Assembly: GCA_018665815.1 (NCBI GenBank)
Contig: JABJBP010000032.1
Coordinates: 1 to 34,531, forward strand
From: Rhodospirillaceae bacterium
GTDB taxonomy: Bacteria > Pseudomonadota > Alphaproteobacteria > Rhodospirillales > Casp-alpha2
Length of the DNA: 34,531 nt
Direction: 5' to 3'
Of the stretch, positions 22,869-31,179 are shown piece after piece (position 1 is the stretch's first letter; every line of letters begins with the position of its first letter). Under the pieces are notes generated by a model that was not told the origin of the DNA, searched no databases, and saw only the letters and a program-made list of their open reading frames with translations. A program made the position numbers and the translations under genes.

Positions 22869-23519
22869 TCAGGTTTTCACCATGACCTGCGGCGTATCCG
22901 GATCGGCTTTCCCCGGCCTTGGCATTGTAAACACTTCGTCGACCACCGTGTAGTCGAAATACCCCAATCGCGCGATGGGGCGGTAGGCGGCCATGTCGAT
23001 GAGGCCGTCTTTGATGATGCGCTCATCGATGTGGATGCCGATAACCTCGCCGATGACCAGGCTGTTGACGCCGCCGGGCTTGGTCGATGGCAGCGTCACG
23101 GTTTGGACGTGGCGGCATTCGAAATGCGCCGGACTATCCTTGACCCGCGATGGCTTCACCAGTTCCGACGGTGCGCGCTCAAGGCCGGCTAGATCGAACT
23201 CGTCGACACTGCGTGCCGTCGAGCTGGCCGAGACATTCATTTCTTCGCGCAGGTTCCAGTCCGCCATGTTGCAGACGAATTCGCCGGTTTCGTGGACGTT
23301 CTTCAAGCTATCCTTGTCGCCGCCTTCGGCGTGGGTGCCAAACGGGCAGAACATGACCATCGGCGGACTGTCCGAGACGCCATTGAAAAATGAGTACGGC
23401 GCCAGGTTTTCGACGCCATCGGTGGAGACGGTGGAAATCCAGCCAATGGGCCGAGGTGAGATCAGCGCTTTTAAGGGGTTGAACTTGAGGCCGTGGGGGT
23501 CGGTGGTTTTGTAGAACAT
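22869..23519 (-). CDS. Flavin reductase-like FMN-binding protein
   Basis: A 216-aa protein of the flavin-reductase-like, FMN-binding split-barrel family. The N-terminus has ALISPRPIGWISTVSTDGVENLAPYSFFNGVSDSPPM (residues 18-54), the family flavin-contact region, then KDSLKNVHETGEFVCNMA. A later segment GEVIGIHIDERIIKDGLIDMAAYRPIARLGY is typical of the DIM6/NtaB group. Such proteins can supply reduced flavin to monooxygenases such as the luciferase-like enzyme at 20503-21498. The gene starts 22 bases from hairpin repeat unit 3. Substrate or partner is not shown. Confidence 0.88.
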   Translation of the reverse strand: MFYKTTDPHGLKFNPLKALISPRPIGWISTVSTDGVENLAPYSFFNGVSDSPPMVMFCPFGTHAEGGDKDSLKNVHETGEFVCNMADWNLREEMNVSASSTARSVDEFDLAGLERAPSELVKPSRVKDSPAHFECRHVQTVTLPSTKPGGVNSLVIGEVIGIHIDERIIKDGLIDMAAYRPIARLGYFDYTVVDEVFTMPRPGKADPDTPQVMVKT

Positions 23520-23541
23520 TTAAATATCCAATTGTTGATTT

Positions 23542-23583
23542 CAAGCTCAAGCGCGATGGGGATGGCAGGGTTGGCCATCGCGC
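23542..23583 (+). repeat. REP-like hairpin unit 3 (pair B, left)
   Basis: Head CAAGCTCAA, stem GCGCGATGG (23551-23559), loop GGATGGCAGGGTTGG (15 bases), stem CCATCGCGC (23575-23583), perfectly paired. It faces unit 4 across 63 bases. The spacer has AAGTGACGG at 23591-23599, at nearly the same distance as in pair A. Confidence 0.8.
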
Positions 23584-23646
23584 GGCCTGCAAGTGACGGA
23601 TGAGGGATACTTTCTTTAGTAACTGAATTCAAATACCGCTTAGAGC

Positions 23647-23689
23647 GCGCGATTGCCAAACCGCACCATCCCAATCGCGCTTGAGACTG
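23647..23689 (-). repeat. REP-like hairpin unit 4 (pair B, right, inverted)
   Basis: On the minus strand: head AGTCTCAA, stem GCGCGATTG, loop GGATGGTGCGGTTTGG (16 bases), stem CAATCGCGC, perfectly paired. It lies 14 bases past the stop codon of the CmcJ-like gene, the same distance as unit 2 from its neighbour. Confidence 0.82.
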
Positions 23690-23702
23690 CGTTTACGAAT
23701 TT

Positions 23703-24518
23703 TTACGAAAAACTAATAAGCGTCCTCACCTCAATACTTTCACGAGGCGGCGTACCTTCTGGGGCATCCGGGTTATCAAACGCCCCGTGGGCCGTGTAGC
23801 GGGCCCGGCCACCGGTGTCGCTGTCGAAGCATTTGATCAGCACAACCTCATGGGGCGTCAAATCGGCGAAGTAGGACCAGCGCTGGGCGTCTGAGTAGGC
23901 GATCTGGTAGATCTCGCCGGTGCGGTCTTCGTAAACCAGATCGGTGGCAATGAAGTCGTCTGGTGCCATGGTCCGGGCATCGGCGATGGCCAACGGCAGG
24001 CGTTCCGCCGACGCGCCAATGGAGCGCCAGACATTGACCAACGCGAAACGGCCGCTTTGGTAAATTTTCGCGGTCTCGGCGTCCAATAAATCGACAATGC
24101 GCTGGGGTCCGGATTTTTCCGTGTAATCGTTGTGCACGATATGCACCGGGCCACGGGTGTCATTGGCATCGCGCAGATCAACATCTTGAACGCGCAGCGT
24201 GTGATCGAAGATATGGACATGGCTGGCGCCGGTGGAGGCCTTCAGCAATGAGATGATTTCCGGATAGTGGATCGCTTTGATCATCGCCTCGTCGTAAAAG
24301 TCGGCGACGTAGCTGGTGTGGGTGAGCAATTCAAAGCCCTCACGCTCCAACTTAGGCGCCGGTTCCGCAGCACGGGCGTCGGCGATGGTGACTGGAGTAT
24401 TGCGGAAGGTCCCCGAGCGCTCGTTCTCACCGGTATAGTTTGCCGCCATCAAAACCTGCGGCTTGGTACCGTCAGGGACGAAGAAATCCAGTTGGGCAGC
24501 GATGGCATCAAGCGGCAT
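23703..24518 (-). CDS. CmcJ/NvfI-type putative Fe/2OG oxygenase
   Basis: A 271-aa protein of the CmcJ/NvfI (GA4-desaturase-like) family. Visible features are the HIFDHTLRV segment near residue 102, GPVHIVHNDYT with H129-x-D131, SGRFALVNVWRSIG (residues 155-168), DARTMAPDDFIATDLVYEDRTGEIYQI, and TPHEVVLIKCFDS with H244 in TAHGAFDNP. The His-x-Asp and distal His fit a non-haem iron, 2-oxoglutarate-dependent oxygenase. Members include cephamycin-type methoxylation proteins and fungal meroterpenoid enzymes, and many bacterial ones have unknown substrates. It stands alone, flanked by a hairpin pair. Confidence 0.8.
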   Translation of the reverse strand: MPLDAIAAQLDFFVPDGTKPQVLMAANYTGENERSGTFRNTPVTIADARAAEPAPKLEREGFELLTHTSYVADFYDEAMIKAIHYPEIISLLKASTGASHVHIFDHTLRVQDVDLRDANDTRGPVHIVHNDYTEKSGPQRIVDLLDAETAKIYQSGRFALVNVWRSIGASAERLPLAIADARTMAPDDFIATDLVYEDRTGEIYQIAYSDAQRWSYFADLTPHEVVLIKCFDSDTGGRARYTAHGAFDNPDAPEGTPPRESIEVRTLISFS

Positions 24519-24627
24519 CGGTAGCGTCCTCAGGTTGATCGCTTACATCTTAATACTGGCGGTTTCCGGATTTCCCATCAAGCCGCCATGAAGATCAAGA
24601 TTTGTGATCTCGTGTCACAATCGGCGT

Positions 24628-25509
24628 TCAAGCGATCTCAACGCGGATATAGTCGGCAAGTTTGCCGAGCGCGTTATCCAGTGCCGCCTTCAGCGCGTCG
24701 AAGCCCGGTTTCTTGATGATTTCCCATTCATCCATGTAGATGCCCCGGTCGATCTCAATCTGCACGCTGTGGCAATCGTTCGCCGGATCGCCGAACTTAC
24801 GGACCAGCTCGACGCCTTTGAATTGATCATTCAGCGCCACTGAGAGCCCCTCACCCCGGAGCACCTCGGCGAAGGCATTGGTAAACGCGGGCCCTGACGT
24901 GGTGCCGTCGCGGTCACCCAAAATGATATCGGTCGACGGCGTATAAGGATTATTCAAGACTTTGGCGTATTCGGGCGAATACATGGAATGGCAATTGATA
25001 TGCCAGCGCTTGCCCCAGCGCTTGAAGATACCATCGGCCATATAATCCATCTGTGCCTGATAGGGCCGCCAATAGGTGTCGATGCGATTTCTCACCTCGG
25101 CCTGACTCAGCAGCCGGTCATAGAACTCATGCGTGTCATCGGCGCGGCGCCAGATCAGGCCGATACCGCGCGCTGTTTTCTCAGTCACCTCAATCGGGTC
25201 CGGCCAACCGCCTTCGATCATGTTGGCATCCAGATCGACCAAGGCCCTGTTCGGGTCGATATAGGTTCTGGGAAATTGGCAGGCCAGTAGATAGGCGGCA
25301 TGACCGGGCGCGTGGTCGAACAGTTCATCGACGAATGCATCCTCGCCCCACAGAATGTTTGTGCGTGGGCAGGCATGATTGAAGTCGTCGGGATAAATAT
25401 TGCCGCTGTGCGGCGAATCAAGCATCAACGGGATTGCATCGCTGCTTGGATCAAAGCGCTTAAAAACATTGGCGACGGCAAGGTTGGGAACGGGGTTGGC
25501 TGCGTTCAT
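24628..25509 (-). CDS. N-formylglutamate amidohydrolase family protein
   Basis: A 293-aa zinc hydrolase of the N-formylglutamate amidohydrolase family. Seen are LMLDSPHSGNIYPDDF (metal-binding start), the FPRTYIDPNRALVDLDANMI segment, GIGLIWRR, WHINCHSMYSP and QIEIDRGIYMDE. These match enzymes that deformylate N-formylglutamate in histidine degradation. The start is put at ATG 25509 because GGAAA lies about nine bases upstream and the family begins there; the open frame runs 25 codons further. No hut genes are nearby, so the actual substrate is uncertain. Confidence 0.85.
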   Translation of the reverse strand: MNAANPVPNLAVANVFKRFDPSSDAIPLMLDSPHSGNIYPDDFNHACPRTNILWGEDAFVDELFDHAPGHAAYLLACQFPRTYIDPNRALVDLDANMIEGGWPDPIEVTEKTARGIGLIWRRADDTHEFYDRLLSQAEVRNRIDTYWRPYQAQMDYMADGIFKRWGKRWHINCHSMYSPEYAKVLNNPYTPSTDIILGDRDGTTSGPAFTNAFAEVLRGEGLSVALNDQFKGVELVRKFGDPANDCHSVQIEIDRGIYMDEWEIIKKPGFDALKAALDNALGKLADYIRVEIA

Positions 25510-25626
25510 GGATCGGTTTTCCAGGGCGATTTCAATCGCCGCCAACCTAACCCGGCGGTCATGGCTTGGAAACCGCCGAGACATTCAGTAAATTGCAAGT
25601 GTTGATCGCACAAAGGAGATATAAAA

Positions 25627-26184
25627 ATGTTCGACGCTGACCAATTGGTTGAGGAATGCAAAGCTGCCATCGCCGAGAACGACAGCCATGTGGCGGTCAA
25701 GGAAATAGTCGAGCGCGCGGTGAGCGATCCAGGGGCCGTGCTGAAAGGCCTCGGCGAACCGACCCGCGCCGGCGTCAACAAGTTGTTCGTATCCGACGAC
25801 CTGACCGTCCTTAATTTGGTTTGGGGACCGATGATGACCTTGAAGCCCCACGATCATAAAATGTGGGCGGTGATCGGCATCTACACGGGCCGCGAAGACA
25901 ATATTTTCTGGCGCAAGGTCAAGGGCGACCCGGACGGCCGCATCGAAGCCGCCGGCGCCGAAGCCATGTGCGTCGGCGATTGTGCGCCGTTGGGTAGAGA
26001 TGTCGTGCATTCGGTGACCAATCCGATCCCGCGCCTGACCGGCGCGCTGCATGTCTACGGCGGCGATTTCTTCGGCCACGGGCGCAGCGAATGGGATGCG
26101 GAAAGCCTGCTCGAACAACCCTATGACATCGCCGCGAACCTGCAATTGTTCGAAGATTCAAACCTGCGTACGCAAGCCGCCTAG
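25627..26184 (+). CDS. Cysteine-dioxygenase-like cupin
   Basis: A 185-aa small cupin of the thiol-dioxygenase type. Metal ligands appear as H75-x-H77 (LKPHDHKMWAVIGIYTGRED) and H128 (GRDVVHSVTNPIPRLTGALHVYGGDFF), a three-His arrangement found in cysteine and 3-mercaptopropionate dioxygenases. They oxidise a thiol to a sulfinate with O2. AAGGAGATATAAAA precedes the ATG, a strong binding site. The next gene, 33 bases downstream on the same strand, is a TauE/SafE exporter; this pairing supports a role in organosulfur degradation. The exact thiol is unknown. Confidence 0.82.
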   Translation: MFDADQLVEECKAAIAENDSHVAVKEIVERAVSDPGAVLKGLGEPTRAGVNKLFVSDDLTVLNLVWGPMMTLKPHDHKMWAVIGIYTGREDNIFWRKVKGDPDGRIEAAGAEAMCVGDCAPLGRDVVHSVTNPIPRLTGALHVYGGDFFGHGRSEWDAESLLEQPYDIAANLQLFEDSNLRTQAA

Positions 26185-26217
26185 CGCCCGGCGCGATCGC
26201 CACTTCAAGCCCACGCC

Positions 26218-26991
26218 ATGTCTGAATTGATCGTCTTCGAGCCCTTGTTTTATGCGGTGGCCATACCCGCCGTCATCGCCACCGGCATCTCCAAAAGCGG
26301 CCTCGGCGGCGGGCTTGGGCAATTATCTGTGCCGCTGATGGCTATCTTCATCTCGCCGGTGGCGGCTGCCGCGATCATGCTGCCGATTCTGTGTCTGATT
26401 GATCTGTTCAACATCTGGGTCTACCGCAAGCACTGGCACCGAGGTAACGTCGCGGTCATGGTGCCGGGCGCCATTGTCGGCATTGGCATCGGCGCGCTGA
26501 CCTACAAGTACGTCGATGAAAATGCCATCCGCCTCATCTTGGGCATCATCATTTTGATTTTCGCCATGAGCTATTTCACCCAACGCCAGCAGACCTCGGC
26601 GCAGGCACCCGGCAGCCGCGCGCTGGGCACGTTTTGCGGCGCACTTTCGGGGTTCACCAGTTTTGTCGCTCACGCCGGCGGCGGGCCGATGAAATTTTAT
26701 TTGCTGCCGCAGCGCCTCGATAAGCGCTTGTTCGTCGGCACCCACGTGATGTTCTTCTTCATCGTCAACCAGCTGAAAATCTGGCCGTATTTGTGGCTCG
26801 GCCAGTTCTCAACGGAAAACCTGTCGACCTCATTGGTCTTGGCCCCCATGGTGCCGCTCGGCGTCTGGCTGGGCTGGCGGTTGAACAAGCATCTCTCGCA
26901 AGAGCTGTTCTATCAGGTCGTCTATGTGTTGTTATTCATATCCGGCGGCAAGCTGGTCTGGGATGGCCTGAGCCGCGGCGAGTATTTCTGA
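26218..26991 (+). CDS. TauE/SafE family sulfite/sulfonate exporter
   Basis: A 257-aa inner-membrane protein with about eight hydrophobic segments. It begins IPAVIATGISKSGLGGGLGQLSVPLMA, the glycine-rich first signature of TauE/SafE permeases. The second half repeats it as GFTSFVAHAGGGPMKFYLLPQRLDKRLFVGTHVMFF. The family exports sulfite or organosulfur anions. It lies 33 bases behind the thiol-dioxygenase-like cupin, so it is probably co-transcribed and may remove sulfite formed from the oxidised thiol. Confidence 0.87.
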   Translation: MSELIVFEPLFYAVAIPAVIATGISKSGLGGGLGQLSVPLMAIFISPVAAAAIMLPILCLIDLFNIWVYRKHWHRGNVAVMVPGAIVGIGIGALTYKYVDENAIRLILGIIILIFAMSYFTQRQQTSAQAPGSRALGTFCGALSGFTSFVAHAGGGPMKFYLLPQRLDKRLFVGTHVMFFFIVNQLKIWPYLWLGQFSTENLSTSLVLAPMVPLGVWLGWRLNKHLSQELFYQVVYVLLFISGGKLVWDGLSRGEYF

Positions 26992-27025
26992 GGCCCTATT
27001 TGACGGGCCATCGGGCGAAACGGCG

Positions 27026-27265
27026 CTAACTGCGCACCAGGCCCAAGTTTCGCGCCAACGCCCAGCCCCAGGGCCGGGGCAGGCTTTCGGCGTTGCAGAT
27101 CCGTGTATTGATGACGCTTTTCAGTTCCGCCTCGCTGAAGCTCAGATTATGAGAGGCGGCATGCGCGATCACCTGATCTGCGGACGGGTCATCAAAACCC
27201 GCCGCCTCGATTTCAGCGGGGGCTTCCATAATCGCGATAAACTGGTTGACGTTGTCCTTGCTCAT
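27026..27265 (-). CDS. Nif11-like domain peptide
   Basis: A 79-aa protein that resembles the Nif11 domain. It has an N-terminal KDNVNQFIAIMEAP, a middle DQVIAHAASHNLSFSEAELKSVI, and a C-terminal tail (RICNAESLPRPWGWALARNLGLVRS). Nif11 domains occur as leader regions of ribosomal peptide precursors, where the core follows a Gly-Gly site, or as stand-alone proteins of unknown role. Here there is no Gly-Gly junction and no modification enzyme in the window, so it may be stand-alone. No good Shine-Dalgarno sequence precedes the ATG. Confidence 0.62.
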   Translation of the reverse strand: MSKDNVNQFIAIMEAPAEIEAAGFDDPSADQVIAHAASHNLSFSEAELKSVINTRICNAESLPRPWGWALARNLGLVRS

Positions 27266-27347
27266 GGTTCGGAATATACGCGACCGCGTTCACGAAACAA
27301 GCCGGCAATGCCGAACGCATCCGGGTATTCACCAATTGGATGGATTC

Positions 27348-28778
27348 ATGAATATCATTGAACAATCAGCGACGACCTTGCGACAGTTGATTTCGACTAA
27401 GAAAATTTCGCCTCTCGAAGTGCTCGATGCGTGCATCGACCAGATTAAGCGCACCGACCCTGAGATCAACGCATTCACCGTGACCTGCGTCGATGAGGCG
27501 CGGGCAGATGCCAAACGCGTTGAGGCTCAAATCATGGCTGGTGAAGACCTGGGCCTACTTGCGGGCCTGCCGCTGGCCATTAAGGACATGAGCCTGACCA
27601 AGGGCATGCGGACAACATTCGGTTCGTTGATCTACGAAAACCACATTCCAGACCACGATGACCTTGTCGTTGAGTTCCTTCGTGAGGAAGGCGCTGTGAT
27701 CTACGGCAAGACCAACACAACGGAATTCGGCGCCGGCAACAACACCACCAACGCGGTTTTCGGACCGACGGTGAATCCCTTCGACCACGCCCGGACCAGT
27801 GGCGGCTCATCGGGTGGCGCGGCGGCGGCGCTGGCTGGCAACATGGTGCCCATCGCGACCGGCAGCGACACGGGGGGCTCGCTTCGGGTGCCGGCGACAT
27901 TTTGCGGTGTGATGAGCCTGAAACCGACGCCCGGCTTGACCCCGTTTGAGCGCCGCATCTATCCGTTCTGGCCGTTCCAGCTACAGGGCGCCATGGCGCG
28001 AACCATCGATGACGTGGGCTTGTTGACCGCCGCCATGGCGCGTGATCATTCCATCGACCCGATGAGCTATCCGCGCGACATATCCGCGTTTTCGGACTTG
28101 GAAACGGTCGATCTGAAATCAATCCGGGTGGCATTTACGCCGGATCTCGGGTTCGCGCCGACATCGAAAATGATCAGGCGCGTGTTTGACGAACGGATTT
28201 CTAAGTTTCAATCGTTGTTCGGCAAAGCGGAGGTTGATCATCCTGATCTGACAACGGCGGCGCGGGTCAACTGGGTGCTCCGAGGGCTTCAGTATCTCGG
28301 CTCACAGAAGGACCATTTCGCCGAGCATAAGGAAAAACTCAGCCCGAATGTCCGGGTCAACTATGAACAAGCGCTGGACCTGACGACCGAGGATATCGCC
28401 TGGGCGTTCCAGGAACACGGCAATCTACACCGGGAAATGGAACGCTTTTTCAGCGACTACGACGTGCTGATTTGCCCGGGTGCCACGGTTTCGCCGTTCC
28501 CCAAGGAAGATCATTTCGTCGCCAATATCGACGGCGAGGAACAGGCAACCTATGTCGCTTGGGCCGGGCTGACCAATGCGCTGTCGACCACCGGAAATCC
28601 GGTTGTTTGCCTGCCGTGTGGGAAGGACGACGAAGGCATGCCGTTTGGCTTCCAGATCGTCGGGCCGAGACGATCGGATGCGAAAATGCTGGCGATTGCC
28701 AAGGCCTTGGAACGCGTGTTTGCCGACGACCCTGAGTTGTCACGGCCCATCGCAAGCCTCACCGAAAGCGAGGAATAA
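27348..28778 (+). CDS. Amidase signature family hydrolase
   Basis: A 476-aa amidase. The Ser-cisSer-Lys catalytic triad is visible: Lys79 (LAGLPLAIKDMS), Ser154 in TSGGSSGGAAAA, and nucleophile Ser178 in GSDTGGSLRVPATFCG. This family hydrolyses amides, including aryl amides, nicotinamide and amide-linked herbicides; GatA belongs here but the gene is not with GatB/GatC. ATG 27348 is preferred over an upstream in-frame start because family similarity begins with IIEQSATTLRQLI. The next gene starts four bases after its stop and probably belongs to the same transcript. Confidence 0.88.
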   Translation: MNIIEQSATTLRQLISTKKISPLEVLDACIDQIKRTDPEINAFTVTCVDEARADAKRVEAQIMAGEDLGLLAGLPLAIKDMSLTKGMRTTFGSLIYENHIPDHDDLVVEFLREEGAVIYGKTNTTEFGAGNNTTNAVFGPTVNPFDHARTSGGSSGGAAAALAGNMVPIATGSDTGGSLRVPATFCGVMSLKPTPGLTPFERRIYPFWPFQLQGAMARTIDDVGLLTAAMARDHSIDPMSYPRDISAFSDLETVDLKSIRVAFTPDLGFAPTSKMIRRVFDERISKFQSLFGKAEVDHPDLTTAARVNWVLRGLQYLGSQKDHFAEHKEKLSPNVRVNYEQALDLTTEDIAWAFQEHGNLHREMERFFSDYDVLICPGATVSPFPKEDHFVANIDGEEQATYVAWAGLTNALSTTGNPVVCLPCGKDDEGMPFGFQIVGPRRSDAKMLAIAKALERVFADDPELSRPIASLTESEE

Positions 28779-28782
28779 CGCC

Positions 28783-29256
28783 ATGAACGAAAATATGAAC
28801 GCCGATATGAATATGGCCGCTGCAGCCGTCGAAATTCGCGAACTCCACGCGTTTTTCGTGACCTGGTTCACCGGGCGCGATGAAAATTCCGAAACCGTGT
28901 TCCGGGCCAACTTCGATGCCCGCTTTGCCGACGGATTTCAGTTAGTCGAGCCGAGCGGCCGGTTGCTGGGCTTGGGGGATTTGCGCGGCGGCGTGCTGGG
29001 CGGCCACGGCGCAAGCCCCGACTTCCGCATCGCCATCAGGAACGTCATCCCGCGACCTGTCAGCGCCGATCACATCTTGGCGACGTATGAGGAATGGCAG
29101 ATCGGCGCCACCAATTCGACGCCGCCGGACAACGGCCGCGCCGCCACGGTGTTGTTTCGGCTGAACGACGACGCGCCGAACGGGTTGTTGTGGTGCCACG
29201 TCCACGAAACCTGGCTGCCATCGAACGTCATGGCCGCCGGTCCCTACGATTTCTGA
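28783..29256 (+). CDS. NTF2-like (SnoaL/DUF4440-type) protein
   Basis: A 157-aa protein with an NTF2-like, alpha-plus-beta cone fold by pattern: an N-terminal helix (VEIRELHAFFVTWFTG), a strand region NFDARFADGFQLVEPSGRLLG, and C-terminal strands TVLFRLNDDAPNGLLWCHVHETWLP. The first 11 residues are Met- and Asn-rich, with alternative starts at Met5, Met9 and Met11. GAGGA lies eight bases before ATG 28783. Such folds serve as enzymes or ligand-binding proteins, and no catalytic residues can be assigned. It is coupled to the amidase gene (four-base gap), so it may work with the amidase. Confidence 0.7.
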   Translation: MNENMNADMNMAAAAVEIRELHAFFVTWFTGRDENSETVFRANFDARFADGFQLVEPSGRLLGLGDLRGGVLGGHGASPDFRIAIRNVIPRPVSADHILATYEEWQIGATNSTPPDNGRAATVLFRLNDDAPNGLLWCHVHETWLPSNVMAAGPYDF

Positions 29257-29298
29257 TTAGCCTGAAAGTTTTTTTCCCTTAAAGGACCATAACCAACT

Positions 29299-29321
29299 GG
29301 CGCGAGCGGTTCTCTCGCGCC
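29299..29321 (+). terminator. Hairpin after amidase/NTF2 genes
   Basis: A perfect 8-bp stem GGCGCGAG with a seven-base loop and CTCGCGCC, followed by GTTT. The strong stem and position between the NTF2-like gene and the kinase suggest transcription stops here, although the T run is short. Confidence 0.5.
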
Positions 29322-29375
29322 GTTTGCCGTGACATACCATTTTGTGTTGCTTATAACCGCCGTGGCTGAGGGCGC

Positions 29376-31142
29376 ATGAAAAACCTAGACATCCGAATCG
29401 CGACAATTCTCTTGGTAGTTCTGATCATCGGGATCGCGGGCAATATTGCCGTTGGCCACCGGGCAAAGGTCAACGCGGTCGAGACGTGGCGCCGTCAGGC
29501 CACGCTGGACGTGGCTATTACGACGGAATTCGCACAGGCTTGGGTCGGTCGGGTACAAGGACTAGTTCGTGGTATCGCCGTCAGATTTCGAACGCCGGAC
29601 GCGGTGGCGGCTGCGGAATTCGAAGACTTGGCACTCAATTCGGAAGACTGGGATTCGGATTTTTTTCTGACCTCTGTCGCCTATGCGCGCCGGGTCCCAC
29701 GCAATCAACGTGACGCCTATGAAACTGCCCTGGGCTTGCCTGTCACCGACATCACCGAACGTGAGAGGCGTGCGCCGACGGCTTATGAAAGTTTCGTCGT
29801 CGAATTGAGTTCCGACCCCGAAGGTTTGTTTCCAATCGGCGGCGATTTAATTACCCGCGAGGTTTTCAATGTCGTCGCGGCCACGGCCTACAGAGTACCC
29901 AAAGTTATCATGGGCCCGGCCTTCAAGGGGCCCCGGGACAAGCTTCATGTTCTTGTTGGCATCAAGGTGCGCAACGGCGAGCACGACGGCGTTCTCGTCG
30001 GCACCGCGGACCTTTCCGAGCTGATCGCGGAAATATCACAGACGACCACGCCGATAGGTATTCGACTGCGCATGGCGGAACGCGATATCGAGGCCAGCGA
30101 AGCCACGGAAACATCCCTACTGAGACCAATCCATGGAGATCTGGCGCCCGCTCAACCTGTCGATCACACGATAACGATCCGTATGACCAGCGGACAGGCG
30201 CGCTGGGAACTTTACTGGGATGTCCTGCCGACCTATCTCGGCGGCGCGGATGTCGGTTTTGGGCAGTTGATCCAGTTGGCGGGATCGATAATCGTAATAT
30301 TGGTTGTTCTGATGATTGGCTTCCTGTCGGTCCAGAATTCGATCATCCGCCGGCGCATCGTTGAGCGGACGGCTTCATTGCAGATCGCCAAGAACGAGGC
30401 GGAGGCGGCCAGCAAGGCGAAATCTGAGTTTCTGTCTTCCATGAGTCATGAGCTTCGCACCCCCATGAACTCGGTACTTGGGTTCGCACAGCTTTTGCAG
30501 GCTGACAAAACCTCGAACCTCTCGGAAAAACAAACAAGGGCGGTGCACCACATTCGACGCAGTGGCAGTCATCTTCTGGATCTGATCAACCAAGTTCTCG
30601 AACTCAGCAAGATCGAAGCCGAGGAAATCAATATCAACGAAACCGATGCCGAGTTGTCGACAATGGTGAACGAGTGTGTCTCGCTGATGGAGGCTCGGGC
30701 GACGGAACGCGGCATCAAGATCGATAGCGGTGGCATCGCCGGCGGTGTTTATATCCGGACCGATCCCACCCGGTTTAAACAGGTGCTGCTCAACCTTCTG
30801 TCGAACGCCATCAAATACAACCGAGACGCCGGCAGCGTCATCATCTCGCGCGACCTTCAGGCGGACGGCATGGTCCGTATTGCCGTCGCCGACACAGGGC
30901 CTGGTATTCCCGAAGCGCTGCAACCGCAGCTATTTGAGCCTTTCAATCGCCTGGGCCTGGAAAGCGGTGAGATTGAAGGCACCGGCATCGGCTTGACGAT
31001 CTGCCAACAAATTGTTCACCACCTCGACGCCCGGCTCGGGTTCGAAAGCCGCGAAGGTCACGGCAGCACCTTCTGGATCGAAGTCCCCCACGTTGAAGTC
31101 GCCCACGTTGAAGCCCCCCTGGCGGAGCCTCCCGCCAGCTAA
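29376..31142 (+). CDS. CHASE-domain sensor histidine kinase
   Basis: A 588-aa membrane sensor kinase. Helix 1 is residues 7-28. Residues about 40-240 form an extracytoplasmic CHASE-like domain (AYARRVPRNQRDAYETALGLP, APTAYESFVVELSSDP, GVLVGTADLSELI). Helix 2 is near residues 305-325 (QLAGSIIVILVVLMIGFLSV). A short coiled coil with KNEAEAASKAKSEFLSS leads to the H box SMSHELRTPMN, with phosphorylated His358. Then come the N box NLLSNAIKYN, DTGPGIP and the G box EGTGIGLTICQQ. The C-terminus carries two 15-bp DNA repeats coding HVEVAHVEA. There is no receiver domain and no adjacent response regulator. The ligand is unknown. Confidence 0.9.
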   Translation: MKNLDIRIATILLVVLIIGIAGNIAVGHRAKVNAVETWRRQATLDVAITTEFAQAWVGRVQGLVRGIAVRFRTPDAVAAAEFEDLALNSEDWDSDFFLTSVAYARRVPRNQRDAYETALGLPVTDITERERRAPTAYESFVVELSSDPEGLFPIGGDLITREVFNVVAATAYRVPKVIMGPAFKGPRDKLHVLVGIKVRNGEHDGVLVGTADLSELIAEISQTTTPIGIRLRMAERDIEASEATETSLLRPIHGDLAPAQPVDHTITIRMTSGQARWELYWDVLPTYLGGADVGFGQLIQLAGSIIVILVVLMIGFLSVQNSIIRRRIVERTASLQIAKNEAEAASKAKSEFLSSMSHELRTPMNSVLGFAQLLQADKTSNLSEKQTRAVHHIRRSGSHLLDLINQVLELSKIEAEEININETDAELSTMVNECVSLMEARATERGIKIDSGGIAGGVYIRTDPTRFKQVLLNLLSNAIKYNRDAGSVIISRDLQADGMVRIAVADTGPGIPEALQPQLFEPFNRLGLESGEIEGTGIGLTICQQIVHHLDARLGFESREGHGSTFWIEVPHVEVAHVEAPLAEPPAS

Positions 31143-31179
31143 AATGGTTCCCGATGAGCAGTTCAAGGCGACTGGGTAT

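Noticed and set aside
31119-31138. Hairpin CTGGCGG/CCGCCAG at the kinase 3' end as a terminator
   Set aside because: The stem is perfect but overlaps the last codons and is followed by A residues, not T.
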